DNA of 64,000 bases. It comes from Bacteroidales bacterium. Lineage in GTDB: Bacteria > Bacteroidota > Bacteroidia > Bacteroidales > P3. Each line of letters starts with the position of its first letter. The first letter of the stretch is position 1. Where the stretch lies: NCBI GenBank assembly GCA_022482545.1, contig JAKVOZ010000005.1:1-64000 (forward strand). Reading direction: 5' to 3'. The translations under genes and the position numbers were made by a program. This document shows, one piece after another, positions 27,753 through 38,007 of this stretch. The notes beneath the pieces were generated by a model. The model was not told the DNA's origin. It saw only the letters and a list, made by a program, of their open reading frames with translations, and did not search any database.

Positions 27753-29564
27753 TTATTTCTTTTGTATTTGAATTTGAGTTAAACGATATTGTGCGTTTTG
27801 TAGCATAGACAAGCCGTAAGTTTTCATTTGTTGTGCTTTATCTGGGTAAAGAAGAATATAATTAACTTTCTTTTCTTCATTCATCTTATACAAACTTTCT
27901 TTCCCTTTTAATCTAAATACATATTGATAACTACTATCTATAACAACAACCTCATCTTTGGTAGAGAAATAAGCATACTCTCTACTTTTACCTAATAAGT
28001 TCATTCCCATTGTTTCATTCTTATATGACTTATCTAACATACTTAATATTGTTGGTGCAATATCTATTTGAAGTCCAAGAGTATTATTTGTTCCTTTTGC
28101 TAAGGCTTTTGGATAATAAAACAATACATTACCTTTTATCTTATCTATTTCACTAAGATTATTCTCTTGATTAACACCTTCATTAATATATGGAATAAAT
28201 ACAAATAATGTTTTCTTACTCCAAGAATATCTTTTGGCTTTATTGATAAATCTATTAACATCTTTATTAGATTGATTTATTGTTTTATCTGCTGTTAAAA
28301 CACAAGCAAAAAATGGTTCTTGCGAATTATCTTTGTTTAATGTCTCAATCATCTTACCATATATATCACCTTTCTCCTCCACTATCTCATCTATACCATT
28401 ATTATAAAGATATCCTGCTATATTATCTATCTGCCTATCTTGGAAAGAAAAATAATAATTACGATAACCTTTCTGTTTTAAAACATCAGGCAATCCTTTC
28501 ATATTCTCTATAACTGATTTACGCATAGGATGATGATTTAAAATAGATGGATAAGAAAACAATGTTGAATATAGGTTATTATAATAAAGCAGACTTGATG
28601 CATAGATATTATTAAACACCAATGATTTATTCATTATGTTTGGTATGTTAGTCGTTTTAACAAATACTAAAATAATATTAGAATTTTCTGGAATAGATAA
28701 TCTGTTTGCTGTTATATCATCTCTATTAATAAATTCTTGGTCAACTATTTGTTTTGCTGTTATATCATTAATAAGATTTACTGGTTGATTCTCTATCTTT
28801 TTACTTTCATTCCAACTTTCAACAAGAGTAAATGTTGGACTTAATCCTAATTGATTGAAGAAAGCACTATTTGAAAAAAACGCATCACTTGTTTTTATTG
28901 TTTCTTTGCTTATAGTACCTCTCATACCTGCAAAACATAAAACAACTATCAACAATGAGGATAAAACAACTTTAAGGGTTTTTTGTTTTGCATCATAAGG
29001 TGGTATGGTTTTAAATAATGTTGCGTTATACAAACAATACATAAGCCAAAGGTATGCCGCAACAGACAACAAATACAATACTCCTACTAAAAGATATATT
29101 GGGTTTTGTATTATAAGATTAAGAAGAAACTTTGGACTATTAACAAGCAACAAAGCAACAATATTAAAATGATTAGAAAAATATAAATAGTATGGTAAAT
29201 CTATAGCACTTATTAAAAAACATAAAGAATAAACTAAAATAACAATCCAATGTATTGGACGATAAAAATATCTTTTCCTTATATTAAACAAAGATGCTAT
29301 AATCATAATAATAATGAATGGTAACAAAGCATAACAAGACACAACCGTATCATATCTTATTCCAACAAAGATTGACCTTATCATTAAGGCAAGATTAATA
29401 TCTGAAAAAGAAGTAAAACAATGCAGAATAAATATCATTAATCTAAAAAAACAGAAAAAGACTAATCCTAAAAAATATACTCCAAAAATATATTGCAATT
29501 GTAATGGGAAAAGAGATTTAACTTTTTGATTTAATTCTGTTGTGTTGATATTTTTCTTTTTCAT
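27753..29564 (-). CDS. Sulfatase/LtaS-fold membrane protein, probable pseudoenzyme
   Basis: The N-terminal half has about five membrane helices and the C-terminal half, from about residue 290, follows the LTA synthase/sulfatase pattern: SLVFNNIYAS, PSILNHHPM, LPDVLKQKGYRNYYF, EPFFACVLTAD, KKTLFVFI, NVLFYYP and QIDIAPTILSML. However, the residues that bind metal and carry the nucleophile appear lost. LES is replaced by VKT, the Thr/Ser nucleophile position is in LLYYNNLYS, the histidine-bearing SxHHP is TADKTINQ and the D-H pair is IPYINEG. It overlaps the ABC exporter gene by 4 bases. Active relatives transfer phosphoethanolamine or glycerol phosphate; this one may bind or scaffold. Confidence 0.8.
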   Translation of the reverse strand: MKKKNINTTELNQKVKSLFPLQLQYIFGVYFLGLVFFCFFRLMIFILHCFTSFSDINLALMIRSIFVGIRYDTVVSCYALLPFIIIMIIASLFNIRKRYFYRPIHWIVILVYSLCFLISAIDLPYYLYFSNHFNIVALLLVNSPKFLLNLIIQNPIYLLVGVLYLLSVAAYLWLMYCLYNATLFKTIPPYDAKQKTLKVVLSSLLIVVLCFAGMRGTISKETIKTSDAFFSNSAFFNQLGLSPTFTLVESWNESKKIENQPVNLINDITAKQIVDQEFINRDDITANRLSIPENSNIILVFVKTTNIPNIMNKSLVFNNIYASSLLYYNNLYSTLFSYPSILNHHPMRKSVIENMKGLPDVLKQKGYRNYYFSFQDRQIDNIAGYLYNNGIDEIVEEKGDIYGKMIETLNKDNSQEPFFACVLTADKTINQSNKDVNRFINKAKRYSWSKKTLFVFIPYINEGVNQENNLSEIDKIKGNVLFYYPKALAKGTNNTLGLQIDIAPTILSMLDKSYKNETMGMNLLGKSREYAYFSTKDEVVVIDSSYQYVFRLKGKESLYKMNEEKKVNYILLYPDKAQQMKTYGLSMLQNAQYRLTQIQIQKK

Positions 29565-31384
29565 ATTTTTTGTATTTTAACTAATTTTGTATAATAACCA
29601 TTCTTTTCTAAAAGTGTTTGATGATTTCCAACTTCTACTATTCTTCCTTTATCCAAAACCACTATCTTATCACTATTAACTATTGTTGAAAGTCTGTGTG
29701 CAATAATAAGTAATGTTCTATTTTTCATCATATTTTTTATTGCTTGACTAACAAGACTTTCATTTTCTGTATCTAATGCAGACGTTGCTTCATCAAGAAG
29801 AAGAATCTTTGGATTACGAAATATTGTTCTTGCTATACATAATCTCTGTCTTTCTCCTCCTGAAAGGCTTAACCCTCTATCTCCTATATTTGTATAATAA
29901 CCATTGGGCAATTTACTTACAAACTCATCAACATTTGCTATCTTTGCTGCCTCTATCACCTCATCAATATTCACCTCTCTATCACTTCCAAACGCAATAT
30001 TCCCAATTATAGTATTATTGAACAAAACACTTTCTTGTGTTACAAGACCTATGTTTTTTCTTAAAGAATTAATATTAAAATCTCTTATATCAATACCATC
30101 AATAGTTATCTTTCCTTGACTAACATCAGCAAAACGAGGTATTAAATCAAAAAGCGTACTTTTTCCAGCACCAGAAGAACCTACGAAAGCAACTACTTCT
30201 CCCTTCTTTATTGTAAGATTTATCTCTTGCAAGGAAAAACTATCTTCTTTTGTATTATATTCAAAACCGACATTTTCAAACTTTATCTCTTTTTGAAAAT
30301 CTTTCATCTCTATTGCATCTTGTTTCTCAACAATTTTTTCAGAAGCATTAAGTATCTCATAAACTCTTTTGGCTGATGATTCGCCTTTTTTGAAATTATA
30401 ATATGCTGTTATCAATTCTTTTGATGGAGATATTATTCGTGAGAAAATAAGAGTGAATGCTATTAATACGCTTGGGTGCATTTGATGTTTTAATACTAAT
30501 AATCCGCCTCCAATAACAACAAGAGAAAGCATCATTATTGAGAAAAACTCTGTTAAAGGTGAGGCTAATTCTTGTCTTGCAATAACCTTAGTTTTTATTG
30601 TAGTGAAGATTTTATTATGCTTAAAGAATCTATTTTCTATTGTTTTTTCCGCATTAAGTGATTTCGTTACCTTAATAGTTGAAAGCGCTTCTTCAGAATA
30701 AGATAACAAATCTCCCATCTTCTGTTGCCCTTTAATACTATTACGAGTTAAACTCTCCCCAACTTTCTTAATCAAGAACAATGGTATAGGAAGAATAAGC
30801 ATAATTAAAAGTACAAACTTCCAACTTGCAACAAACAACGCACAAGAATAAATAATTATCATCAATGGGTCTTTAACAAACATCTGCAAACTTGTCATAA
30901 CACTCCATTCAATATCTGCTAAGTCAGAAGTCATTCTCGAAAGAATATCTCCGCGTCTTTGATTGGAAAAAAAAGATATTGGTAAGATAGTTATTTTTTT
31001 ATAAATATCGTTACGCAAATCTTTTATAACTCCATTACGTATTGGAGATAAGAAAAACATACCTAAATATCGGCAAAGATTAGAAAGAAAACTTAATACA
31101 AGAAATGCTCCACAGATATATATCAAACATGTAAAGAATCCTTGACTATCTTTATAATAGTTTATATAGTATGAGAAATAATCTATTATAACTTGTTTGT
31201 TTAATGAAAACTCCGGACAAACTTTTGGTGAAGAAACAAGCCCAAACAATACCGAAACAAAAGGTATTATCATAACAATAGAAAACAAAGAAAAAAAGAC
31301 ATATAAAAGGTTAAAAAGAATATTAGCAAAAACATATTTTTTATAGTTCTTTATATAATGTAATATTCTAAGAATGTTCTTCAT
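29561..31384 (-). CDS. MsbA-like ABC exporter (fused permease and ATPase)
   Basis: The 607-residue protein has an N-terminal six-helix transmembrane domain and a C-terminal nucleotide-binding domain. Walker A is GSSGAGKST near residues 405-413, the Q-loop is GLVTQESVLFNNTI, the signature LSGGERQR, Walker B ILLLDEATSALD and the H-loop IAHRLST. All are intact. The substrate cannot be read from the sequence; lipid or lipid-linked export is the commonest role in this group. It is translationally coupled to the sulfatase-fold gene downstream and lies 53 bases after ahcY. Confidence 0.88.
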   Translation of the reverse strand: MKNILRILHYIKNYKKYVFANILFNLLYVFFSLFSIVMIIPFVSVLFGLVSSPKVCPEFSLNKQVIIDYFSYYINYYKDSQGFFTCLIYICGAFLVLSFLSNLCRYLGMFFLSPIRNGVIKDLRNDIYKKITILPISFFSNQRRGDILSRMTSDLADIEWSVMTSLQMFVKDPLMIIIYSCALFVASWKFVLLIMLILPIPLFLIKKVGESLTRNSIKGQQKMGDLLSYSEEALSTIKVTKSLNAEKTIENRFFKHNKIFTTIKTKVIARQELASPLTEFFSIMMLSLVVIGGGLLVLKHQMHPSVLIAFTLIFSRIISPSKELITAYYNFKKGESSAKRVYEILNASEKIVEKQDAIEMKDFQKEIKFENVGFEYNTKEDSFSLQEINLTIKKGEVVAFVGSSGAGKSTLFDLIPRFADVSQGKITIDGIDIRDFNINSLRKNIGLVTQESVLFNNTIIGNIAFGSDREVNIDEVIEAAKIANVDEFVSKLPNGYYTNIGDRGLSLSGGERQRLCIARTIFRNPKILLLDEATSALDTENESLVSQAIKNMMKNRTLLIIAHRLSTIVNSDKIVVLDKGRIVEVGNHQTLLEKNGYYTKLVKIQKI

Positions 31385-31437
31385 ATATTTTATCTTTTCT
31401 TCTTTGTTCTTATTGTTGAGTTGTCTTCTTCTATTTT

Positions 31438-32853
<1,416 letters not shown>

Positions 32854-32875
32854 TTATCTGTATTTATTTTTTGTT

Positions 32876-33850
32876 TTATAAAATTTCTTTTAATTGTTGA
32901 TTATATAGCCAACGTACATCCTTACCGTATGCTCTTACTTGATTTGGAACAATACTATGAAGACTTTGTCCCGGTGTTGTATTTACTTCTAAGAAAAATA
33001 GTTTGTCATTCTTGTTGTCATAAATGAAATCTATCCTACAAACACCTTTACAATTTAATCCTTTATAAACTTTTTTCGTTGTTTGTTGTATTCTATCTTT
33101 TAATTCATCGTTTATTGAAGCTGGAACAATCTCATCAGACAATCCTTCATACTTTGCCTGATAATCAAAGAACTCTTTCTTTGATACTATCTCCGTAACA
33201 GGCAAGGCAACAACTTTTTTATCAACAGTAAATACTCCACAAGAAAACTCTCTTCCACTTATGCCTTGTTCTATTATTACTTTATTATGTACCGTAAAGG
33301 CTTTCTTGATTGCACTTTCCAAATCTTTTTCTTGTTTAACCTTTGTCATACCAATAGAAGACCCTCCTTGCGATGGCTTAACAAATACCGGCAATGCAAC
33401 TTTAATTAATATTTCTTTTGTATCTATTTTTTGATAATCATAAATAGAATAGTTGTTTGCTACATTAACTACATTAAGGTCTTTTACTACTGCATTACAT
33501 ACAACTTTGTCAAACGTTATTGCTGATGTTAAAGAATCGCATGTAGTATATGGTATATCAAGCATTTCAAAATATCCTTGCAATAAGCCATTCTCTCCTG
33601 GCGTTCCGTGAATAATGATAAACGCAGCATCAAACGCTATCTTCTTTCCTTCAATATTTAATGTGAAATCACTCTTTTCAACAGAATATTTCTTATTATC
33701 TTTCTCGTAATACCAATCTTGCTTAACCAATATTATCTTATAAATATTATAATCCTCTTTAAGATTATCTTCTATCTGCTTTGCGCCTTCCAATGACACT
33801 GAATATTCGCCTGAATATCCTCCTGCCATCAATGCGATATTTTTTTTCAT
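32876..33850 (-). CDS. ddl: D-alanine--D-alanine ligase
   Basis: Ddl makes the D-Ala-D-Ala dipeptide for peptidoglycan. It is an ATP-grasp enzyme. Seen are ALMAGGYSGEYSVSLEG at the N-terminus, HGTPGENGLLQGYFEMLDIPYT near residues 80-100, PVFVKPSQGGSSIGM near 158, EQGISGREFSCGVF, CRIDFIYD and FLEVNTTPGQS with the metal ligands. Length of 324 residues is normal. It lies 12 bases after the merR-like gene. Confidence 0.95.
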   Translation of the reverse strand: MKKNIALMAGGYSGEYSVSLEGAKQIEDNLKEDYNIYKIILVKQDWYYEKDNKKYSVEKSDFTLNIEGKKIAFDAAFIIIHGTPGENGLLQGYFEMLDIPYTTCDSLTSAITFDKVVCNAVVKDLNVVNVANNYSIYDYQKIDTKEILIKVALPVFVKPSQGGSSIGMTKVKQEKDLESAIKKAFTVHNKVIIEQGISGREFSCGVFTVDKKVVALPVTEIVSKKEFFDYQAKYEGLSDEIVPASINDELKDRIQQTTKKVYKGLNCKGVCRIDFIYDNKNDKLFFLEVNTTPGQSLHSIVPNQVRAYGKDVRWLYNQQLKEIL

Positions 33851-33862
33851 TGTCTTATTATT

Positions 33863-34282
33863 TTAATTGTCTTGTTGAGTTTCTGTTTTTTCTTCAATCT
33901 TTGGTTGTTCTTCAACAATTACTGGTTGTTGTGGCGGTGTTTGTTTAGCCTTGATTGCAGATGATTTAAGATTAGATTTAATGTTTAAAAGAAATCTTTT
34001 CATTTGAATAAGAGTGTCTATCACTTCAAGACTATCTGCATCTTTGTTTTTTTCATCTTTCAACCACGTTTTAGCACCCTCTATCGTATATCCGCATGTC
34101 TTAGTAAGATAACATATTGTCTTCAAAAATTCTATTTCATTTTTAGTATATAAACGCACACCTCTTTTGTTACGAAAAGGTCTTAATTCCTTAAATTCTT
34201 TTTCCCAGAACCTAAGAGTAGCATAAGTTACTCCTATTTCATCTGCCACTTCTTTAATACTATAATATAATTTATCTTCCAT
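33863..34282 (-). CDS. MerR-family transcriptional regulator
   Basis: The 139-residue protein has an N-terminal winged helix-turn-helix (YSIKEVADEIGVTYATLRFWEKEF) and the RGVRLYTKNEIEFLKTICYL wing of the MerR family. The C-terminal part is Gln/Glu/Pro-rich, without an obvious metal-binding cysteine motif. Similar short MerR proteins are common next to envelope genes in Bacteroidota. It is the first gene of an operon with ddl, ahcY, the ABC exporter and the sulfatase-fold protein. The effector is unknown. Confidence 0.88.
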   Translation of the reverse strand: MEDKLYYSIKEVADEIGVTYATLRFWEKEFKELRPFRNKRGVRLYTKNEIEFLKTICYLTKTCGYTIEGAKTWLKDEKNKDADSLEVIDTLIQMKRFLLNIKSNLKSSAIKAKQTPPQQPVIVEEQPKIEEKTETQQDN

Positions 34283-34318
34283 AAGACATAATTTTTTATA
34301 TTAATATAATTTAATCAA

Positions 34319-34326
34319 CAAAGGTA
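34319..34326 (-). promoter_or_regulatory. -7 promoter element of the merR-ddl-ahcY operon
   Basis: On the minus strand TACCTTTG fits TAnnTTTG, 37 bases before the merR-like start codon. No clear -33 element. Confidence 0.55.
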
Positions 34327-34421
34327 CAAAAATTCTAATAACTATAAGATTCATTTGACTAAAATTTTTATTTCGCAACATTAGATTAGCGTTTGATTAG
34401 TTTATTTTCTTAATAGAGAAG

Positions 34422-34554
34422 ATTGTTTTTTGATTTTATTAAAACAAAATGGCATTATAGGAGTGATAGAATGGCATTATGTTTATGATAGAATGGCATT
34501 ATGTTGCAACAAAATGGCATTATGTTACTCATATAATGCCATTCTATCACTTAT
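34422..34554 (+). repeat. 133-bp palindrome-rich intergenic element, family A, copy 1
   Basis: The segment carries four direct copies of ATGGCATTAT-like words and one inverted copy (ATAATGCCAT). It matches the reverse complement of 39894-40026 with about five mismatches. It fills most of the 453-base gap between the merR-like gene and the nucleotidyltransferase gene; the rest of the gap holds the two promoters. Confidence 0.85.
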
Positions 34555-34681
34555 CAATGGCTAAACTAATTTATTATCTGTTTATTACAAACAACTCACT
34601 CGCAACAATGTTTTTGTCTATTAAATTTAGACCATAAGCAATTAGTTTTTGTTTTCTTTCTTATTTCCTAAAAAAATATAG

Positions 34682-34689
34682 TATCTTTG
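34682..34689 (+). promoter_or_regulatory. -7 promoter element of the nucleotidyltransferase operon
   Basis: TATCTTTG fits TAnnTTTG, 46 bases before the start at 34736. Confidence 0.55.
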
Positions 34690-34735
34690 CATCATTATAA
34701 TAATAACAAGTTTTTTTAAATTAAAAAGAAATATT

Positions 34736-35740
34736 ATGAATATCATTATACCTATGGCTGGCAAAGGAAAGAGAATGCGTCCTCACACTCTAACAACCCC
34801 TAAGCCTCTTTTGAAGATAGCCGGCAAAGAAATAGTTAAAATACTTTGCGAAGAAATAGTTAAAACATACTCTGGTAAGATAGAAAATATAGGATTTGTT
34901 ATAGGAGATTTTGGACAAGAAGTAGAAGAGGAACTAATTAAGGTTGCACAAGAATTAGGTAGCAATGGAAAGATATATCATCAAGACCAGGCTCTTGGAA
35001 CTGCTCACGCAATATATTGTGCTCAGGAGATATTGGAGGGAAACACAATAATAGCATTCGCAGATACGCTTTTCGATGCAGGATTTAAGATGGATTTGAA
35101 TCAAGACGGCATAATATGGACATATTCTGTTGATGACCCTTCACAGTTTGGCGTAGTTAAGAAAAGAGATGACGGAACGATTGAAAAATTTGTTGAAAAG
35201 CCAACAGAGTTTGTTAGCAAAGAGGCAATAATTGGAATATACTATTTCAAGCAAGGGCAAGAACTTAGAAAGGAAATAAAGTATCTGCTTGATAACAACA
35301 TAATGAAAAGCAATGAATATCAATTAACAGATGCTTTGGATAATATGTTGAACAAAGGATTTAAATTCACAACACAACAAGTTAAGGAATGGTTAGATTG
35401 TGGTAATAAGAAAGCGACTGTTTATACTAATCAAAGAATATTAGACCTTAGACAACATTCATCTTTGAATATAAAGAACTCAACATTTAATAATTCTATC
35501 ATTATTTCTCCTTGTTTTATTGATGACGATGTTGTTTTGGATAATTCCATTGTTGGACCTTATGTTTCAATTAGCAAGAACACTAAATTGACTGATGTTA
35601 TCGTTAAGAATTCTATTATAGGCGAGAACTCAAATATATCAGATATTATAGTAAAAGATTCTATCATTGGCAACAGTGTTAGTATTAAAAGTGAAAGATA
35701 TGATTTCTCGGTTGGCGATTTTAATGAAATAGAATTATAA
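34736..35740 (+). CDS. Sugar-1-phosphate nucleotidyltransferase with left-handed beta-helix
   Basis: The N-terminal nucleotidyltransferase domain has IIPMAGKGKRMRPHTLTTPKPLLKI broken only by normal family variation, with the G-x-G-x-R-x-x-P-x-T signature and KP. EKP occurs in the middle (IEKFVEKPTEF), and the C-terminal third is a hexapeptide-repeat region (SIVGPYVSISKNTKLTDV). The substrate, glucose-1-phosphate or another sugar phosphate, cannot be fixed from sequence alone. Length is 334 residues. It is the first gene of a + strand group with the two lipoproteins. Confidence 0.88.
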   Translation: MNIIIPMAGKGKRMRPHTLTTPKPLLKIAGKEIVKILCEEIVKTYSGKIENIGFVIGDFGQEVEEELIKVAQELGSNGKIYHQDQALGTAHAIYCAQEILEGNTIIAFADTLFDAGFKMDLNQDGIIWTYSVDDPSQFGVVKKRDDGTIEKFVEKPTEFVSKEAIIGIYYFKQGQELRKEIKYLLDNNIMKSNEYQLTDALDNMLNKGFKFTTQQVKEWLDCGNKKATVYTNQRILDLRQHSSLNIKNSTFNNSIIISPCFIDDDVVLDNSIVGPYVSISKNTKLTDVIVKNSIIGENSNISDIIVKDSIIGNSVSIKSERYDFSVGDFNEIEL

Positions 35741-35744
35741 TTTA

Positions 35745-37358
35745 ATGTTAAGAAAATTTTTATTCATATTAGCCTTGTCTTTTGTTGTTGTATCTTGTTC
35801 GGTCAATAAGAAAACAAGTTCAAATGTTAAGAGTAAGCAGTATTATGAAACGAACGCAACTCTTATTCAAGCCACGACAGAAAAAGAGATAGGAAACACA
35901 GACAAAGCCATTGAATTGTATAAGAAAGTATTGAGTCAAGATAAAGATAACGCAATAGCACATTATTATCTTGGTGATATATATTTTGGGCAACTTAATT
36001 TTGATAAAGCGGTTGAAGAAAATAAGTTAGCGATAGAAAAAGACAATAAAACAATTTGGTATCCGCTTCAATTGGCACAAATGTATACCATAATGAAAGA
36101 TTACAAAAAAGCAGCAGATGTTTATGAGAAAGTGATTAAACAAGAGCCTGATGTTTTGCAATACTATCAAATGTTATCAACTCTTTATCATAAGGACAAG
36201 AACTATCAAAAAGAATTAGAGACTCTTTCAAATATAGAAAAGAAATGGGGAATAAGTGAAGATGTTTCAATGTATAAGTTTAATATATACAAAGAGATGG
36301 GCAACACAAAGAAGGCAGAACAAGAGATAAATAATCTTCAAAAAGCATTTCCTAATCAAAGCAAATACTATTCTATTATAGCAGAGATGGCGATGAAAGC
36401 AAAAGATTATGATAAAGCCCTATTAAATTATAAGAAAGTAGAACAAGTTGATAGCAATAATCAATACATTAATATTGCACTTGCTAATTATTATATTGTA
36501 ACAAACAATAGTGATTCTGTATATTTGTATCTGCAAAAGACAGCAAAGCAAAAAGATTTGGATTTTAAGACAAAGATTCAAATAATCTATTCTGTGTATG
36601 AGAAAGATGTTGATACGGATTCAATAACCTTTGAAAGATTTTTTTCATTGTTAAAGATATTGTCTGTTGTTAATGAAGACCAACAACAAGTGTGGTCTTT
36701 GTTAAACACAGGTTATGTAAGAAAATCAGATATGAAGAATGCTGCAATGGCTGCTCGCAAATCAATATCTCTTGGTAATAAAGACTATGAGATATATCAA
36801 AGTTTGTTGTATGCTCAAAGCGTTTTTGATACACCAGACAGTATTATAAAAACAGCAAGTGAAGTAATAGAGTTATTTCCTACACAACCTTTTCCATATC
36901 TTCTCAAAGGCATAAATCTTTTCTTTAATAAAGACTACAAAAACAGCATAACCATTCTTGAAGAAGGTGTAAATTATGCAGGGAATGATACAAGTATGTT
37001 AGAAGATTTTTATGCTAATCTTGGGCAAGACTATTATGATACAGGCAAAGATAGTTTGGCTTTTATGTATTTTGATAAGACATTAAAAATTAATCCAAAT
37101 AATTATCTTGTTCTTAATAACTATGCCTATTATCTTGCTTTAAAAAAGATGAAGTTAGATATGGCATTAGATTATTCAAAACGTGTTGTAGAGAAATATC
37201 CAGACAATCCAACATTTATTGATACTTATGCGTGGATACTTTATCTTAAAGGAGAATATTCATTAGCCAAACAATGGATGGAAAAAGTTGCCAACGAGAA
37301 AAGTCAATGGAGTGAAGAGCAAAAGCAACATTACAAAAAGATATTAGAGAAAAATTAA
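35745..37358 (+). CDS. TPR-repeat lipoprotein
   Basis: The signal peptide MLRKFLFILALSFVVVSCS ends in a lipobox cysteine at residue 19. The rest of the 537 residues is built of TPR helices (for example GNTDKAIELYKKVLSQDKDN, IAHYYLGDIYFGQLNFDKAVE and MYFDKTLKINPNN). It is probably a periplasm-facing lipoprotein that organises protein complexes. It starts 4 bases after the nucleotidyltransferase stop. In Bacteroidales this protein is usually next to the DUF4292 gene, as here. Confidence 0.9.
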   Translation: MLRKFLFILALSFVVVSCSVNKKTSSNVKSKQYYETNATLIQATTEKEIGNTDKAIELYKKVLSQDKDNAIAHYYLGDIYFGQLNFDKAVEENKLAIEKDNKTIWYPLQLAQMYTIMKDYKKAADVYEKVIKQEPDVLQYYQMLSTLYHKDKNYQKELETLSNIEKKWGISEDVSMYKFNIYKEMGNTKKAEQEINNLQKAFPNQSKYYSIIAEMAMKAKDYDKALLNYKKVEQVDSNNQYINIALANYYIVTNNSDSVYLYLQKTAKQKDLDFKTKIQIIYSVYEKDVDTDSITFERFFSLLKILSVVNEDQQQVWSLLNTGYVRKSDMKNAAMAARKSISLGNKDYEIYQSLLYAQSVFDTPDSIIKTASEVIELFPTQPFPYLLKGINLFFNKDYKNSITILEEGVNYAGNDTSMLEDFYANLGQDYYDTGKDSLAFMYFDKTLKINPNNYLVLNNYAYYLALKKMKLDMALDYSKRVVEKYPDNPTFIDTYAWILYLKGEYSLAKQWMEKVANEKSQWSEEQKQHYKKILEKN

Positions 37359-37374
37359 TAAAAATATTTAATCG

Positions 37375-37995
37375 GTGAAAAAATTATTAATAACCCTATT
37401 TATAGGAGTTTGTTTGGTTTCATGTTCTACGCAAAAGAAAGTTGTTCAAGTTGCTCAACAAAAACCTAAACCAAAGATAGAAAAGCCCAAAGTTGTTGTT
37501 AAAAAACCTTTATACAACACATATTCTTGCAAATTTAGTGGTTCATACAACAACATACCTATTCGTGGTTCGCTTCGTTCGTGTTATGATAGTGTTGTTT
37601 GGATTTCAATTAATGTTTTAGGCATTGAGCAAGCAAGATGTTTGATAACAAAAGATACAGTCTATATGTTGAATAAGATAGAAAAAGAAGCATATGTTTG
37701 CACTTACAATAGGATAACACAATTTGCTGGTTTGCCTCTTAGCCTTTCTTTTGTTCAAGATTTATTTACTGATACAATAGCAAAGAAAACATTTAACACT
37801 CCAAAATTTTCTGCTACCATAACAAAGCAAAGCCACAATGTTACTGAGCAATTAAAACTTCCTTATGAGATAAACTTTAAAGGTGTGGTTAATTCAGCAA
37901 ATCAATCACTTAATTTGAAACTTAAAGACCAAGAGATTAATAATCCACTTTCTTTTCCTTTTGATATACCGAGCAATTATAAAGTACGTCATTAA
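37375..37995 (+). CDS. DUF4292 lipoprotein
   Basis: The 206-residue protein begins at a GTG codon (37375) with signal peptide VKKLLITLFIGVCLVSCS and a lipobox Cys. The mature part has SCKFSGSYNNIPIRGSLRS, WISINVLGIEQARCLITKDTV and YMLNKIEKEAYV, matching DUF4292, a LolA/LolB-like beta fold. It is thought to carry lipid or lipoprotein cargo, but this is inferred from fold. It follows the TPR lipoprotein by 16 bases. In many Bacteroidales an M23 peptidase follows; here an ABC-F gene follows. Confidence 0.85.
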   Translation: MKKLLITLFIGVCLVSCSTQKKVVQVAQQKPKPKIEKPKVVVKKPLYNTYSCKFSGSYNNIPIRGSLRSCYDSVVWISINVLGIEQARCLITKDTVYMLNKIEKEAYVCTYNRITQFAGLPLSLSFVQDLFTDTIAKKTFNTPKFSATITKQSHNVTEQLKLPYEINFKGVVNSANQSLNLKLKDQEINNPLSFPFDIPSNYKVRH

Positions 37996-38007
37996 TAATA
38001 ACAAACA

